Positions 33,576 to 45,268 of a stretch of 64,000 bases of DNA are shown here, piece by piece. The stretch is taken from positions 84,127,847 through 84,191,846 of the forward strand of contig NC_087064.1 of assembly GCF_963678635.1 (NCBI RefSeq), written 5' to 3'. The translations under genes and the position numbers were made by a program. The notes below the pieces were generated by a model. The model did no database searches, was not told where the DNA came from, and saw only the letters and a list, made by a program, of their open reading frames with translations. This DNA comes from Symsagittifera roscoffensis. Its lineage: Eukaryota > Xenacoelomorpha > Acoela > Convolutidae. How positions within the stretch are numbered: position 1 is the stretch's first letter; each line of letters begins with the position of its first letter.

Positions 33576-34784
33576 CTACAAAAATTGTTCTATGATCTCT
33601 CGGCTATGGTGTCTTCATAACTGAACTCAATATGTCGTTTAAGAGAATGAAAATGAGAGTATTGAAACCAAAAGTTTTCATAAGGTATCAATTGGTATCT
33701 TTGGTACAATAAATTACCACATAGTTTGGTCACAGTCAAGTCATCGAAAAACAAGTGGTGATTAAAATTTTTACAACATAATTTAAAAAAAAAATGCAAT
33801 AATATAATTGTTTGGGTCCATGACTAAATTCATTTTAAACAAAAATAAACCAAAAGTTGCGTGTAGTTCTTAAGCAGAGGCACAATTGTAGTTCTCCGTA
33901 AAAAGCATTTGAGCTTATACGGGTCCTTTCCCTCGCGATAATTGTAATAATAATCATAATAAATTGTTTGCAATGTAGATTCTATTCACTGTAAAATTTA
34001 CTACATTTACAACCTCATGAAATCTCTTTGCGAGAACGCCGTGGAACTTTGCAGCCCGTTTTCAGGCGCCTCTGATCCTGCTATGACTTCTGTTGGTTTT
34101 TAACGTCAATAGTTAATCAAGATCAATAAAAATGATTTCAGTGAAAGAAAAAGTTTAAAGCGAAAAAGAGGGAAATTTCAGCAGTATACCTACTTATGAC
34201 AGCAAATGTTCTTTTTTAAAATGTTATTTCTACTCAAAAATGAGTTCAACCAGTTGATAATTTCCTAGAAGAAAATTGCCCAAAAACTCATGATTGAAGA
34301 TTTGTATTTGATATTCTGTGCAGCTCTGAATCCTGGTTACAAAATCTGGGTAGTATTTTCTAATTCTAGCAATTATCGAAGTTTTTTTTATTACCTATCG
34401 AATGCTCTCTTATTCAAAAATGTATTTAAATTTTTCTCAGTTACAGCTTCCTAGACAATGGTCGATATCCACTCTGTTCTCAAAACCTTTTTATGGTAAC
34501 TTTAATAATTCATAGATATGTAATTCCTTTACGAAGTATATTTTTCGTTTTTGTCTTATTTCTTCGATGCTTTCATTTCTTCTCTTAAAACAGATAATTT
34601 TTATAAGCCGTTTGATTTTAAGTTCAACTGTTTCTAATTTTGTTTTGTCTGTTGACGAATAAGCCAAAACCTCGTACTGAAAATGTTCTTATATGTTTTT
34701 TAATTCATGCAATAATGAAAAACAAATCACTCGAATGATTGTCAAATGATTAGCCTTTGCGTGGGCTTTAGTGTTTGCACCCAC
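33576..34784 (-). other. LRRK copy B intron
   Basis: Counterpart of 13678-14886, with scattered substitutions and single-base homopolymer changes. Nothing else is recognised. Confidence 0.65.
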
Positions 34785-34944
34785 CTGGCTGGAGCAGGCT
34801 AGCAGCAAAATCTCCTCCTCCACGAAACAGTGCAGTCTGGGAAACATGGTGTCCGCAACAAAGGATCTCTTTGTGCTTTTGCGCATGGACATGGTATGGG
34901 TGAACCTCACACTGGAACTGGGCATTGATGCAGCTGATCCATAC
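34785..34944 (-). CDS. LRRK: LRRK copy B linker exon (CFVEEEILLLACSSQ)
   Basis: 160 bp with both splice sites conserved. The peptide is identical to copy A over the exon. It is still in phase with both neighbours. Confidence 0.7.
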
Positions 34945-35025
34945 CTAAATCGTAAATAACAGGCCAACTTAAAAGCCGATTTTTAATACAATAGAATAAT
35001 GAACAAGGCGTGAGTTGGCACTTAC

Positions 35026-35175
35026 TCTGAGTAAATGGTGCCGATGGAGCCGGCGGAGTAGCGGGGCATGGCGGTGGGGTACTGCTGCTGGGGGTGCTCC
35101 TGGTCTATTCCGTGGTACTCTCTCCAGTCTCGGCTGTAATCTAAGGTGTCCGCAACTATGGCCGAAGTGTATCTT
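35026..35175 (-). CDS. LRRK: LRRK copy B Tyr/Gln-rich linker exon
   Basis: 150 bp, with consensus donor GTAAGT and acceptor TTTCAG conserved. One replacement relative to A (ADTFDY becomes ADTLDY) is shared with copy C. Confidence 0.7.
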
Positions 35176-35894
35176 CTGAAACGCTCACATAGCTATTTAC
35201 ATTATTGTACTTTTCGTTCAGTTGATTCCATTCTATAAATTGTGCATGCAACAACTAACAAAACATAAAAAAACTACTGAGCAAAAATATGTGATGTCTG
35301 AAAACACACAAACAAAGATCAGCTCAAATAGCAGAGGCGGAAAAAATAACAAGCAACGCTCTGAAGCAGAAAGAGAAAAGGATCTAGGGTTTTCTCGGTG
35401 GGTGGCTATTTTCAAAATTCAATTTTTCGATTTGTTTTGGTAGGCCTAATTAATTTTCCGAACTCTCTCAAAACACTACAAAGACCCTATTTAGCCATAA
35501 TTATCTGCGCCTCAAGCATCTTTTTGAAAAAAAAATAGTTCACCTTTTAGGTGCTATCCAAAAAATGGCGTTTTTCGGCGGCGCGCGATCCCTCATCAAA
35601 ATTTTCATATTTTGTCGCCACATACTAGCTCAGAAGAATTTCAGGGTCGGTTGACTCAAAATGGATGATGTAAAATAGTACCAAAGGGCGACCCTTTATA
35701 TGACTATATGGCTGCCCGACTAAATTCGCCCCTGAAAATTTATGAGAAATGGGGTTTTAGAACACATTTAGCGTTGAGACTTAAGTCAATAGTTGATTAT
35801 TAACTTTCAAAGCTCTAAAAAAGGTTGAGGTCTTAGTTATGATAAGATTAACTTTTGGGATTTGAGATGATGAAAACGAAAAAAGAAAAAGTAC

Positions 35895-36097
35895 CGCATG
35901 ACGTTATGTAGTCTGCTGTTCACTCTGTCTAGTTTAGAAGTGCCCGACCTCATTCGAAGCGCTGGCTGCTCAGAGTCGTCTATACTGTCCCGTTTGACAA
36001 ATGAGAGGCACTTGTCCTCGTCTGTGGGTGTCGGAGTAGGGGTTGCAACATCGCTCTCTGGAAGTAGCGATATATTTTTCACCAGCATAGATTTACA
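35895..36097 (-). CDS. LRRK: LRRK copy B Ser/Thr/Pro-rich linker exon
   Basis: 203 bp, peptide identical to copy A, with splice sites and the upstream ACTAAC branch-like element conserved. Confidence 0.66.
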
Positions 36098-37471
36098 CTT
36101 GAGAGCGTTAGTATATTAAAGCGAATCTTCTTTTTTCCTAGCTTAACTCGCAAATAAAAGTTTCATTAAAAGAGTTTGCTTATTTGGTGGCTATCTTGCT
36201 ATAATCACGATTTGTAGCATTAGAAACTTCATACCATCTGTTCTCTGCTTTATATGTGGCTTTTCTTAGTGTATTATTTAGTAGCAGTGACTTAGTATTT
36301 AGTGTGTGGGATTCATAGTCTCTAGGTCGCAGACCGAATCCGAGACATGGCCGAGTTTTTACTAAGTCGAAGATTATTTCTTCTTTTTCTTAGTGCACTT
36401 ATAGAGCTTCTTTTGTCGTTTTCTTGCTAGTGTTTGCGCAGCACAGCTTCGCCTCTGTATAACCGCAAGAAATTGACCACTAGGAATTAAAATGTTTTTT
36501 ATTGTTCCGACATTCAATACGAAAGTAACGGAATATTTGTGCTCGAAATTCTTCAGACAAATTTCGACATTTTAACTACATATTTTTGACGGAGTTTTTT
36601 TATAATCATTCAGAAAGCATTTTTGTCCTGAGCTTGAATTTGAAAAGATATTCCACCTGTAATTATTTTTCGTAAAGATATGGGGGTTAAAAGATTGCTA
36701 TTTTGACCACAATTATCGCGCGATAAATTTCCGGCTATTAACGCGTAAGCGGAGGTTTAATCCGTCTTTGAAATTGTTCCAAATTGGTTGAAAGAAGCTT
36801 ATTTACCATAATTGGTGTGTAACAAGGAACAAAATTTATTCTTTTGTAGTTTATATGGCGTGTGGGGGGGGGGCAATTTTTATAGAAAAAATTTCAATTA
36901 GAAAAAAAATTTTCCATTTTTTTTATTACATTTGATTTGTTAATAATATTTATGTTATAAGTGCTCCATAAACCTTAAAAGGCAATCAGAACATTCAGGG
37001 CTTCGTCTTGTTTTTGTATTTTTGTCAGATAAGTTTTCAAGGAATTATCAAACAATTTTTGCTAAGGTTGGTTAATTCAAACTCCGAGATTGTTTTTTTG
37101 TTTGTTCGATTTTTTAACCAATCAAAAAGTTGATGGTAAGCGGTAGCAGTGTCTGCATGTTTTCCCACAACTTGTTAATTTTTGTTTCAACAATTTGGCT
37201 CAATGACTAATTTTTACAAAAAAAATTCACGTAGACTAACAAGACTATTCCAAAATTATTTGTTCTTCATCGTAGCCTGGTTCAATCAATAGTTACATCA
37301 AAAAGATGATGCTTTTGTGAGACGGCTTTTGGGAGACATGATGCTTTTGTGAGATGTTATTTTTATAGACAGTCATGCAATATCGTGAGGCGATAACTCG
37401 TAGAAAGCGACATTGGTCGAAAGCGACCATTCGCACTTTTTTGAAAAAGCAACGATTTATTTAGGCGATAA

Positions 37472-37699
37472 GGATCTACTTAACATTTCCCCCCCTCCAC
37501 TTTTAAGAAAAAAAAAGGGGAAATTGTTAAGTAGATTGCAGCAAAATTAGAATTTTCAATACAAAGCTCTAGCGCTAAACAGATTGCAGCAAAATTAGAA
37601 GTCTCAATACTAAGCTCTAGCGCTAATTTACTGCTTTTATTAATAGGGCTGGCAATTCTTAAGAAGGTACCAAAGGGAAGGCAATTGTTAAGTAGATCC
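37472..37699. mobile_element. hAT-like MITE, cassette B copy
   Basis: The 14-bp TIRs and both GGCGATAA target-site duplications (37464-37471, 37700-37707) are preserved, so the insertion predates the cassette duplication. Confidence 0.85.
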
Positions 37700-38233
37700 G
37701 GCGATAATTCGTAACAGGCAAATTCGTACCTGGAAAATTATTAATTTTTGTTTTATCTTTCAAAATCACATCGTTTCGTCTAAGGTGGTCAAATTGGGCA
37801 AACTTTCATAAGAAACCAATACAAAACGTCACAAATAAAACCACATGGAGATGGAGTAGAAAGCCTTGTAAGACATTTTGAACAACTTTCAACGATGATA
37901 TCGTACATAAAAACGGTGAGCATGACAGTTAAGTTAGGCGCGCCTTTCTGCCAGGAGAAATGGGCGAACTCCAGAAATTTATAAGATAGTGGCTTTGAGA
38001 AAGCTATTTTTTTCAGGTCGGGGGTTAGGCTTGTTTTAAGGGGGGGGGGGTTAAAAATTTTCCCCGTCAAGCTGTTCAATCCTGTTTTTTGTTTCAGTGT
38101 CAAACGTGCTGCCATTAGTGCCCTTTTTGAAGCAAAACACAAGAGAGGACCACTATGTTCGCGCATTTTGACAACTGAGGGATTTTCTAATTGAATTCTA
38201 GTCGCGTGTTTTATATTTCTTTGTTGTTTCATT

Positions 38234-38534
38234 GTTAGAACTTAAATTTTTTCTGATCAAAGTAAGTTTTTTGGCAGGACTTAGTGTGGCTTGGTGCAAA
38301 TAGCCGCTCTCTACAAATCGTCGCTTTTTAAAATACAACGAATTAGCTGTCGCTTTCGACCATTTGTGGCTTTCGACAAATCGTTGCCTTGCCATGTAAT
38401 ATGCTCTACCCTGGTGAAAGTGTGGTTTCTTTCTCTGCTTATGGGGCCTTCCGTCTTCCTCTTCCTCAGAACTGGAGGTGGAGTCTGCATTTGTATCTCG
38501 CCTATTGGCCGCTACTTCTTTGAAGATAGCTGCA
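38234..38534 (-). CDS. Possible LRRK copy B acidic/basic exon
   Basis: Counterpart of 18340-18640, with the acceptor-like TTTGCAG kept. It has two private replacements in its 3' part (SPDKK to SPAKK, RNN to RKN). The same doubts apply: no matching donor and repeat-like words. Confidence 0.22.
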
Positions 38535-38751
38535 AACAGGCAAGTATATAAACTGACAGTAGAAGAAAAAGTAGCCATCCGGAAAAACAAACAAAAGCAA
38601 GTTCCTTCTTTCTATAGCCAAAATCGCTTTCGCTGCAAAAAAATTGAATTGTGCCAAATAAAAGATAAGGTTAGATTTTCAAAAAAACTAAATCAAAAAT
38701 TAACTAATTTAAAAAAAAAAATTTAAAATGTTATCGAAAAAGATCTAGCAC

Positions 38752-38961
38752 AGGTGCCTGATGTGTTGTTGCGTTGCTGGAATTTGGTCACACTTTCCAC
38801 ACTGCACTGCAGATGAAGATGAGTGACTGGGAGCACTGTGTTGTCTCTCTCCGACAGACAATTGGGACAGGGCAAGACCCTTTCTATCGAGTGCTCCCCA
38901 CAACTAAATGTAGAAACATCAATCACGCTTTCAAACAAAACTCTCTTAATGTCTGGAGCAT
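38752..38961 (-). CDS. LRRK: LRRK copy B cysteine-pair exon
   Basis: The PCPNC motif is intact. Relative to A the difference in this exon, GGA to GGG before the Glu-His pair, is synonymous. Confidence 0.56.
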
Positions 38962-39022
38962 CTAATAGAGGGAAATTGGTTTGAGTATAAACTAAAATGC
39001 GAAAAGAATTCTCCCATTTTAC

Positions 39023-40497
39023 CTGTCTCCCATCATCTGGGGTCTCTGACCCAAGTTGGGGTACCACTCCGTCAACAACATGTCCACATGTTGAGATATG
39101 ATCTCAAAAAAATGAGCGATCGTTCTCAATTTAGGCCCCAAGTACGTGCACTCGGATAAGCTGTAATTATGAAACATGTGTTGTTCTATGATTGTAACAC
39201 TGGGCATGAACACTTTGATTGACAGCACTTGTTTCGGAAAAGACTTGTTCAGCTCTCGCTCTTGGAACTGTACATCAGTTTTGACTCTAAAAGTGTCTTC
39301 GATGTTCAGAGTTCTAGCCATATGACCTTGAGGGTTTATGAGAACGTGTTTTCGTATCTTAACTGTTTCCGGCAGCTGGGCGAAAGGAGATACTTCTCGG
39401 CATTGGTCCTCGCAGAGAACCTCTTTCACTTCCAGAACGGGAATGTGGCTCCACAGAAATAACCCCACGCCCGTTTTCCAGCAGCGCCAGCTAAATCCAG
39501 AGTTCAACGCGTAGTCCACCAATGGTGTAAACAAATTACTCCCTGTTTCAGACGACTGACTTGAAAACTGTTGTCCAAAGATGTCGCCTGCTGTTAGCGA
39601 AAACTGCTCGTCTGAAATTATTCGGGCTATAAATCGAGCCCAAAAACCGAATGGGATGTAAGAAAAGATCATAAACTTAGAAAGACATCGCACGTTTTCT
39701 GCTTCGGGCAAGTGAAGTGTCAGAAGAGTTTTGTCGGTGTCCAGCAGATCGCGCGCGTGGGGTGGTTCCCCTTTTAGAATCTCAACTTTGCTGAAAACTT
39801 TGTAGTGTTTCCTTGTGATGCCTCTGCGTCTCGATTGGCCTTGCTTCGGTTCTAGAGATGAGACGGCGGCAAAACCCGAGTACTCTGGTGCCACGACGCT
39901 AGCAGTGGGGATGTCGCGATTCAGCTGGTTGTCATACCTCTCAATGTGTTCCTTCTCGGTCGGCAGCGACGACGGAATCAACATGTAGTTCTCACTGAAC
40001 TTAAGAGCCACTTCAAACTGAGACAGCAGCGGGATGAATAAACTGGGCCAAGTTTTGAACTTACTCACTGCAGCAATTTTTGAGATGCGACTTAAGAAGT
40101 CACTCACTTTGGCAATTCCACTGCTGCCGTAGTTTTTGTTCTCTTTAACGGTGATCACTTCGGCCAATTGATCGGCCATCCATTGCGGGTCTACGAAGTA
40201 CTTGTCATTCAGAAGAGTGCTTTCGTAGTGCAAAATGATTCCGTTTTCGTGCATAAATTGCATCATGGTGTTAAACTCAGCTGAATCTAATTCTCGCATG
40301 TTTTGCTTCAGCAAATGTCCGTTTATCTTGTCTCGTAGTTTCTGTCCGCTCAAAATGGGCTCCTGGTTTTCCCTTTTCAGGTCTGCTCGCAACTGTCTCA
40401 CCCAGCCCTCCACTTCCTTGTACTTTTTCGGAACCTCTATGTCGATTATGTTTTTGTTCTTGTCATTTTTCTCGTCGCTTTTCATTTCGGATGCAAC
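39023..40497 (-). CDS. LRRK: LRRK copy B COR-domain exon
   Basis: The full 488-codon open stretch is retained with acceptor and donor intact. Compared with copy A only two replacements are seen, R258H and I413N, both shared with copy C. All COR hallmark motifs are unchanged. Upstream sequence again passes into gag-array DNA at 40933, so no Roc exon is linked to this copy. Confidence 0.83.
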
Positions 40498-40932
40498 CTA
40501 TTCACAACATAAGAACACGAAAAATAAATGTAAGACTAAAAGTTCTCTTTGAGATTCTCGGATCAAAATAAAAGACTGCCCCGCAACCACCAACCATCAC
40601 AAAAACAGCGGCTCGGCAAATAGTCAATTAACGTTGGGGCTGCGTTAGCGCGAGTGAAAAGGCAATTTTTAGACGAAACCTTCCAAAAAGTGCGCGAGAA
40701 CGTTATCGTTTTTGGGATGTTTTTTTTGAAAGGGCGCCAAAGTCTTTAAAATGTTCTACAAAAACTGGCAAATTGAGTTTAAGTCCGGAGTGTCTCAGTC
40801 ATAGAGTAATTTCAGATAAGGTACACCGTCTGTTTGTCACGCTATCTTATTTTTGGCCGGATATATTCGAGCAACTTTTTAGTCTGAAACCGATTTAAAT
40901 CCTACTCTTATATCTCCTATAATTATATATTT

Positions 40933-42555
40933 GGATTTCAGTAATTTTTTCTGCTAATTCGTTGTCGAAGTCATGAATTTTGTCTAAATGGGAAGTAGTT
41001 TTTTGAACGTTTTCTATTTTTGTAGCTTTAAATTTTCTTTTTCTTGTAGTTTCCTGATGATTTCAACTTGTTCTAACTTGTCTACTAGTTTTTCGAAATC
41101 TATTTAGGATTCTCGGATTTATGATGCTTGTGATTCTTTTTATTAATTGTGGTGCTACGGTCATCATTAGAATTTATCTCACTATCATATTTTTGTAATC
41201 ATAAGGATTGAAAGAATAAGTTTTGCGTACTAGGGTTTTGTTTCTTACTGCGATTTGTTTTATGGTTTCAAACGGAAGTCTACAACTTTCGTTGCACAAA
41301 ACTTTTTGATGTTGTTTATTTCGTTCAGAGTCAAATGTTTTTGAATAACGTTGAGTCAATAAATTTCAATCGAATTTAACTTCTAGTGGTGTTACTGAAA
41401 ACCATTTTCGGGCTCAGCCATCGAGTGTGGTTTGCATCAGTGCTGTGCGATGTGAACCCATTTTTGATGAAGTGGTGTGTTTATAGGTTTCGGGCCTTTG
41501 TTTAGGATTAGGTTAGATTTAACAGCACTTCTAGTCGTCTTCTACTGAGTATTCAGAATCTGTTGTCGTTGAAAAGATTGTTGTTGTAATTGCCTTGGTT
41601 GTTGAGAGTTTATGTAAGGTTCGAAAATCTCTGGTTGAAAATTATCAACTGGTTGAACTATAGTATTCCAGTGGTTTTTTGTTAATTGCTTCGTATTGTT
41701 GTTGGTTTTGATGAAAGTAATCTTTATCTTCAGAGGTGTCTGCTTGGTTTCTAATGAATTGCTTGTTTTTCGGGTTGAGTTTTTATTCTGTTGAAAAAAT
41801 GGATAGTTTTCAGTTCAATCTGTCTGAAGTTTTTTTGTCACTAAAAGTTACACATTGGGTTATTGGTTTTGGTGCCTGTTGGATATAATTGTGTTTTTGA
41901 AATTGATTTTGTGTTGTATAGAGGGGTCGTGCTATTGGATAACTAATGTTATTATTTGCGAAAAAATCATAACTATGTCTTGCGAAGGTATTTCAAATTG
42001 AGTGTCCTTATTGTCATTATCGCTTTTTAGTTATTGGTCTATTTGTTTGTTAATCCATATGTAAATATTTTGGGACGACTGATGAATTGACTGTTGATTG
42101 TAAGGTCACTGGTGGAAAAGGAGTTTTATTTTTTGTGTGGTGGTGTAAGTGTTGGATGAATAGGAGAGATAGTTTGTTGTGTTCTTATAGGTTGTGTTTC
42201 AACTAGTTCTTCGCTTTAAAAATGTGATGGAGTTTGCATATCTTTTTGTGTAAAATTTTTGGTACCGTTAAGGGTTTCCTGTGTATTGAGAAATGTTTAA
42301 ATTAAACTTTTTTGCTTGTCCTTTGAATAAATTTTGCGTTATAATTTAAGGTTGTGGTGTCAGTTGTTAAAGGAGCTACTCTTAGATAATCTCTGTGTAC
42401 GGATATACATATAAATGCAGCACTTGAAATATCATTTACGATGTTAAAAAATAATACAGGGTCCTATACATAATCTGTATTGTCTGCTAATATTGTTTCA
42501 TCAATTGTCTGCAAATTTTTTTTCATCAATTGTCTGCTAATATTGTTTCATTTTT
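40933..42555 (-). mobile_element. Retroelement gag array B: truncated first block
   Basis: Same breakpoint with the host intron (TTTGGATTTCAG) and same length as in cassette A. It carries the ACGACTGATGAATTG segment near 42076. Confidence 0.8.
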
Positions 42556-45268
42556 AATATATATAAGTTTGCTAAGTTGAATTTATTCTGCTTTGATACA
42601 AATTATTGTAATTGTGTTAGTTATGGATCATGATTGGTTGTTTCTAAGTTTTTCACAGAGATAGTTTATCAAAAAAAAAGTTTAAAAAATACTTGTTGTG
42701 AACTGGTTCCACCCATCCGGTGTTTAGAAATTTTTTAAGGTTATTTTAAAGAATCGCTCACCCCAGAGCTACTCCTAGTAAAAATTGAGCGTTGAGGGTT
42801 GGGATTTTAGCACATGGTGGGCATATGTACCAGAAGCGACGTTGTTCTGGTGGGTGAAGCCAGAGGAGTGTTTTACCGTCTCTTTGTTCTGGGATTGTTT
42901 CATTTGTTGATTGTTAGATTTTACTTGATTTTTTTGTCGTTGGTGTTTTGGTGTACTACTTCTGTAGTTTTGATTTTGTCGACTTGAATATTGTGAGTTG
43001 TTTGGATACGTAGACTGAGAAAATTTTCTTGATCTGCTTTGATCTGAGTTGCTGTTTGTATTTCTAGAATTATCACGGGATCTAGTTTTATAATTAATTA
43101 TTATGCGGTCTATTGTCAGAATAGTTTTGTGAGTTATTGTAAGAGCAGTATCTATTTCGATTGCGGTCGTTTCTAGAAGTTCTTGAGCGGTCCTTGGGAT
43201 AGTTTTTACTCCAACGGTTTGAATATGAGCAATTTTTATTATAAATTGAGTAATTACTTCTTTTAGAGTTCGATCTAGAGTAATTACTTCTGTACTGATC
43301 CTTTTGACTATTTGATCTACTATATCGATTTTGTGAACAGTTTTGTGAATATCGTCGATCTAGTGGTCTTCCGCGAAAATTTTTAGAGCAGGGGGATTTT
43401 GATCTTTTAATATTATAGCTATTTGGGAGTGGGTTTCCTGAGCTTTTATTACTATGCAGGCCTTTGTTCAGAAAACTCTGGTCTTTTATCATGTATTGGT
43501 AAAAAGGTATGTTTAGTTCTCTGTTTTTTGGTGGTCTATTTAAAATATCTTGTTGTTTGTGTCTACATTCAGCAATGCTATGTCCGAATCTGCGACAATA
43601 GTTACACCATTTTTGAATGAAGGCTTGCCCTCAAAATTTGGATTCTTTTCATAGACATTCAGGATTTCAGTAATTTTTTCTGCTAATTCGTTGTCGAAGT
43701 CATGAATTTTGTATAATGGGAAGTAGTTGTTTGAACATTTTCTATTTTTGTAGCTTTAAATTTTCTTTTTCTTGTAGTTTCCTGATGATTTCAACTTGTT
43801 CTAACTTGTCTACTAGTTTTTCGAAATCTATTTAAGATTCTCGGATTTATGATGCTTGTGATTCTTTTTATTAATTGTGGTGCTAAGGTCATCATTAGAA
43901 TTTATCTCACTTTCATATTTTTGTAATCATAAGGATTGAAAGAATAAGGTTTGCGTACTAGGGTTTTGTTTCTTACTGCGATTTGTTTTATGGTTTCAAT
44001 CGGAAGTCTACAACTTTCGTTGCACAAAACTTTTTGATGTTGTTTATTTCGTTCAGAGTCAAATGTTTTTGAATAACGTTGAGTCAATAAATTTCAATCG
44101 GATTTAACTTCTAGTGGTGTTACTGAAAACCATTTTCGGGCTCCGCCATCGAGTGTGGTTTGCATCAGTGCTGTGCGATGTGAACCCATTTTTGATGAAG
44201 TGGTGTGTTTATAGGTTTCGGGCCTTTGTTTAGGATTAGGTTAGATTTAACAGCACTTCTAGTCGTCTTCTACTGAGTATCCAGAATGTGTTGTCGTTGA
44301 AAAGATTGTTGTTGTAATTGCCTTGGTTGTTGAGAGTTTATGTAAGGTTCGAAAATCTCTGGTTGAAAATTATCAACTGGTTGAACTATAGTATTCCAGT
44401 GATTTTTTGTTAATTGCTTTGTATTGTTGTTGGTTTTGATGAAAGTAATCTTCATCTTCAGAGGTGTCTGCTTGGTTTCTAATGAATTGCTTGTTTTTCG
44501 GGTTGACTTTTTATTTTGTTGAAAAAATGGATAGTTTTCAGTTCAATCTGTCTGAAGTTTTTTTGTCACTAAAAGTTACACATTGGGTTATTGGTTTTGG
44601 TGCCTGTTGGATATAATTGTGTTTTTGAAAATGATTTTTTGTTGTATAGAGGGGTCGTGCTATTGGATAACTAATGTTATTATTTGCGAAAAAATCATAA
44701 CTATGTCTTGCGAAGGTATTTCAAATTGAGTGTCCTTATTGTCATTATCGCTTTTTAGTTATTGGTCTATTTGTTTGTTAATCCATATGTAAATATTTTG
44801 GGACTGTTGATTGTAAGGTCACTGATGGAAAAGGAGTTTTATTTTTTGTGTGGTGGTGTAAGTGTTGGATGAATAGGAGAGATAGTTTGTTGTGTTCTTA
44901 TAGGTTGTGTTTCAACTAGTTCTTCGCTTTAAAAATGTGATGGAGTTTGCATATCTTTTTGTGTAAAATTTTTGGTACCGTTAAGGGTTTCCTGTGTATT
45001 GAGAAATGTTGAATTTAAACTTTTTTTCTTGTCCTTTGAATAAATTTTGCGTTATAATTTAAGGTTGTGGTGTCAGTTGTTAAAGGAGCTACTCTTAGAT
45101 AATCTCTGTGTACGGATATACTTATAAATGCAGCACTTGAAATATGATTTACGAAGTTAAAAAAAAATACAGGGTCCTATACATAATCTGTATTGTCTGC
45201 TAATATTGTTTCATCAATTGTCTGCAAATTTTTTTTCATCAATTGTCTGCTAATATTGTTTCATTTTT
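42556..45268 (-). repeat. Gag array B, tandem block 1
   Basis: 2713 bp, the closest counterpart of A block 1; both have GTATAATGGG near the block start of the following unit. It holds gag pieces at 44455-44270 and 44087-43902. Confidence 0.85.
43094..43630 (-). CDS. gag: Gag nucleocapsid-type fragment (B1)
   Basis: The 178-codon frame is intact, with the CCHC knuckle at its N-terminal end. Replacements in the tail relative to A1 include Asn to Ser, Thr to Arg and Tyr to Cys. Confidence 0.68.
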   Translation of the reverse strand, partial: GQAFIQKWCNYCRRFGHSIAECRHKQQDILNRPPKNRELNIPFYQYMIKDQSFLNKGLHSNKSSGNPLPNSYNIKRSKSPCSKNFRGRPLDRRYSQNCSQNRYSRSNSQKDQYRSNYSRSNSKRSNYSIYNKNCSYSNRWSKNYPKDRSRTSRNDRNRNRYCSYNNSQNYSDNRPHNN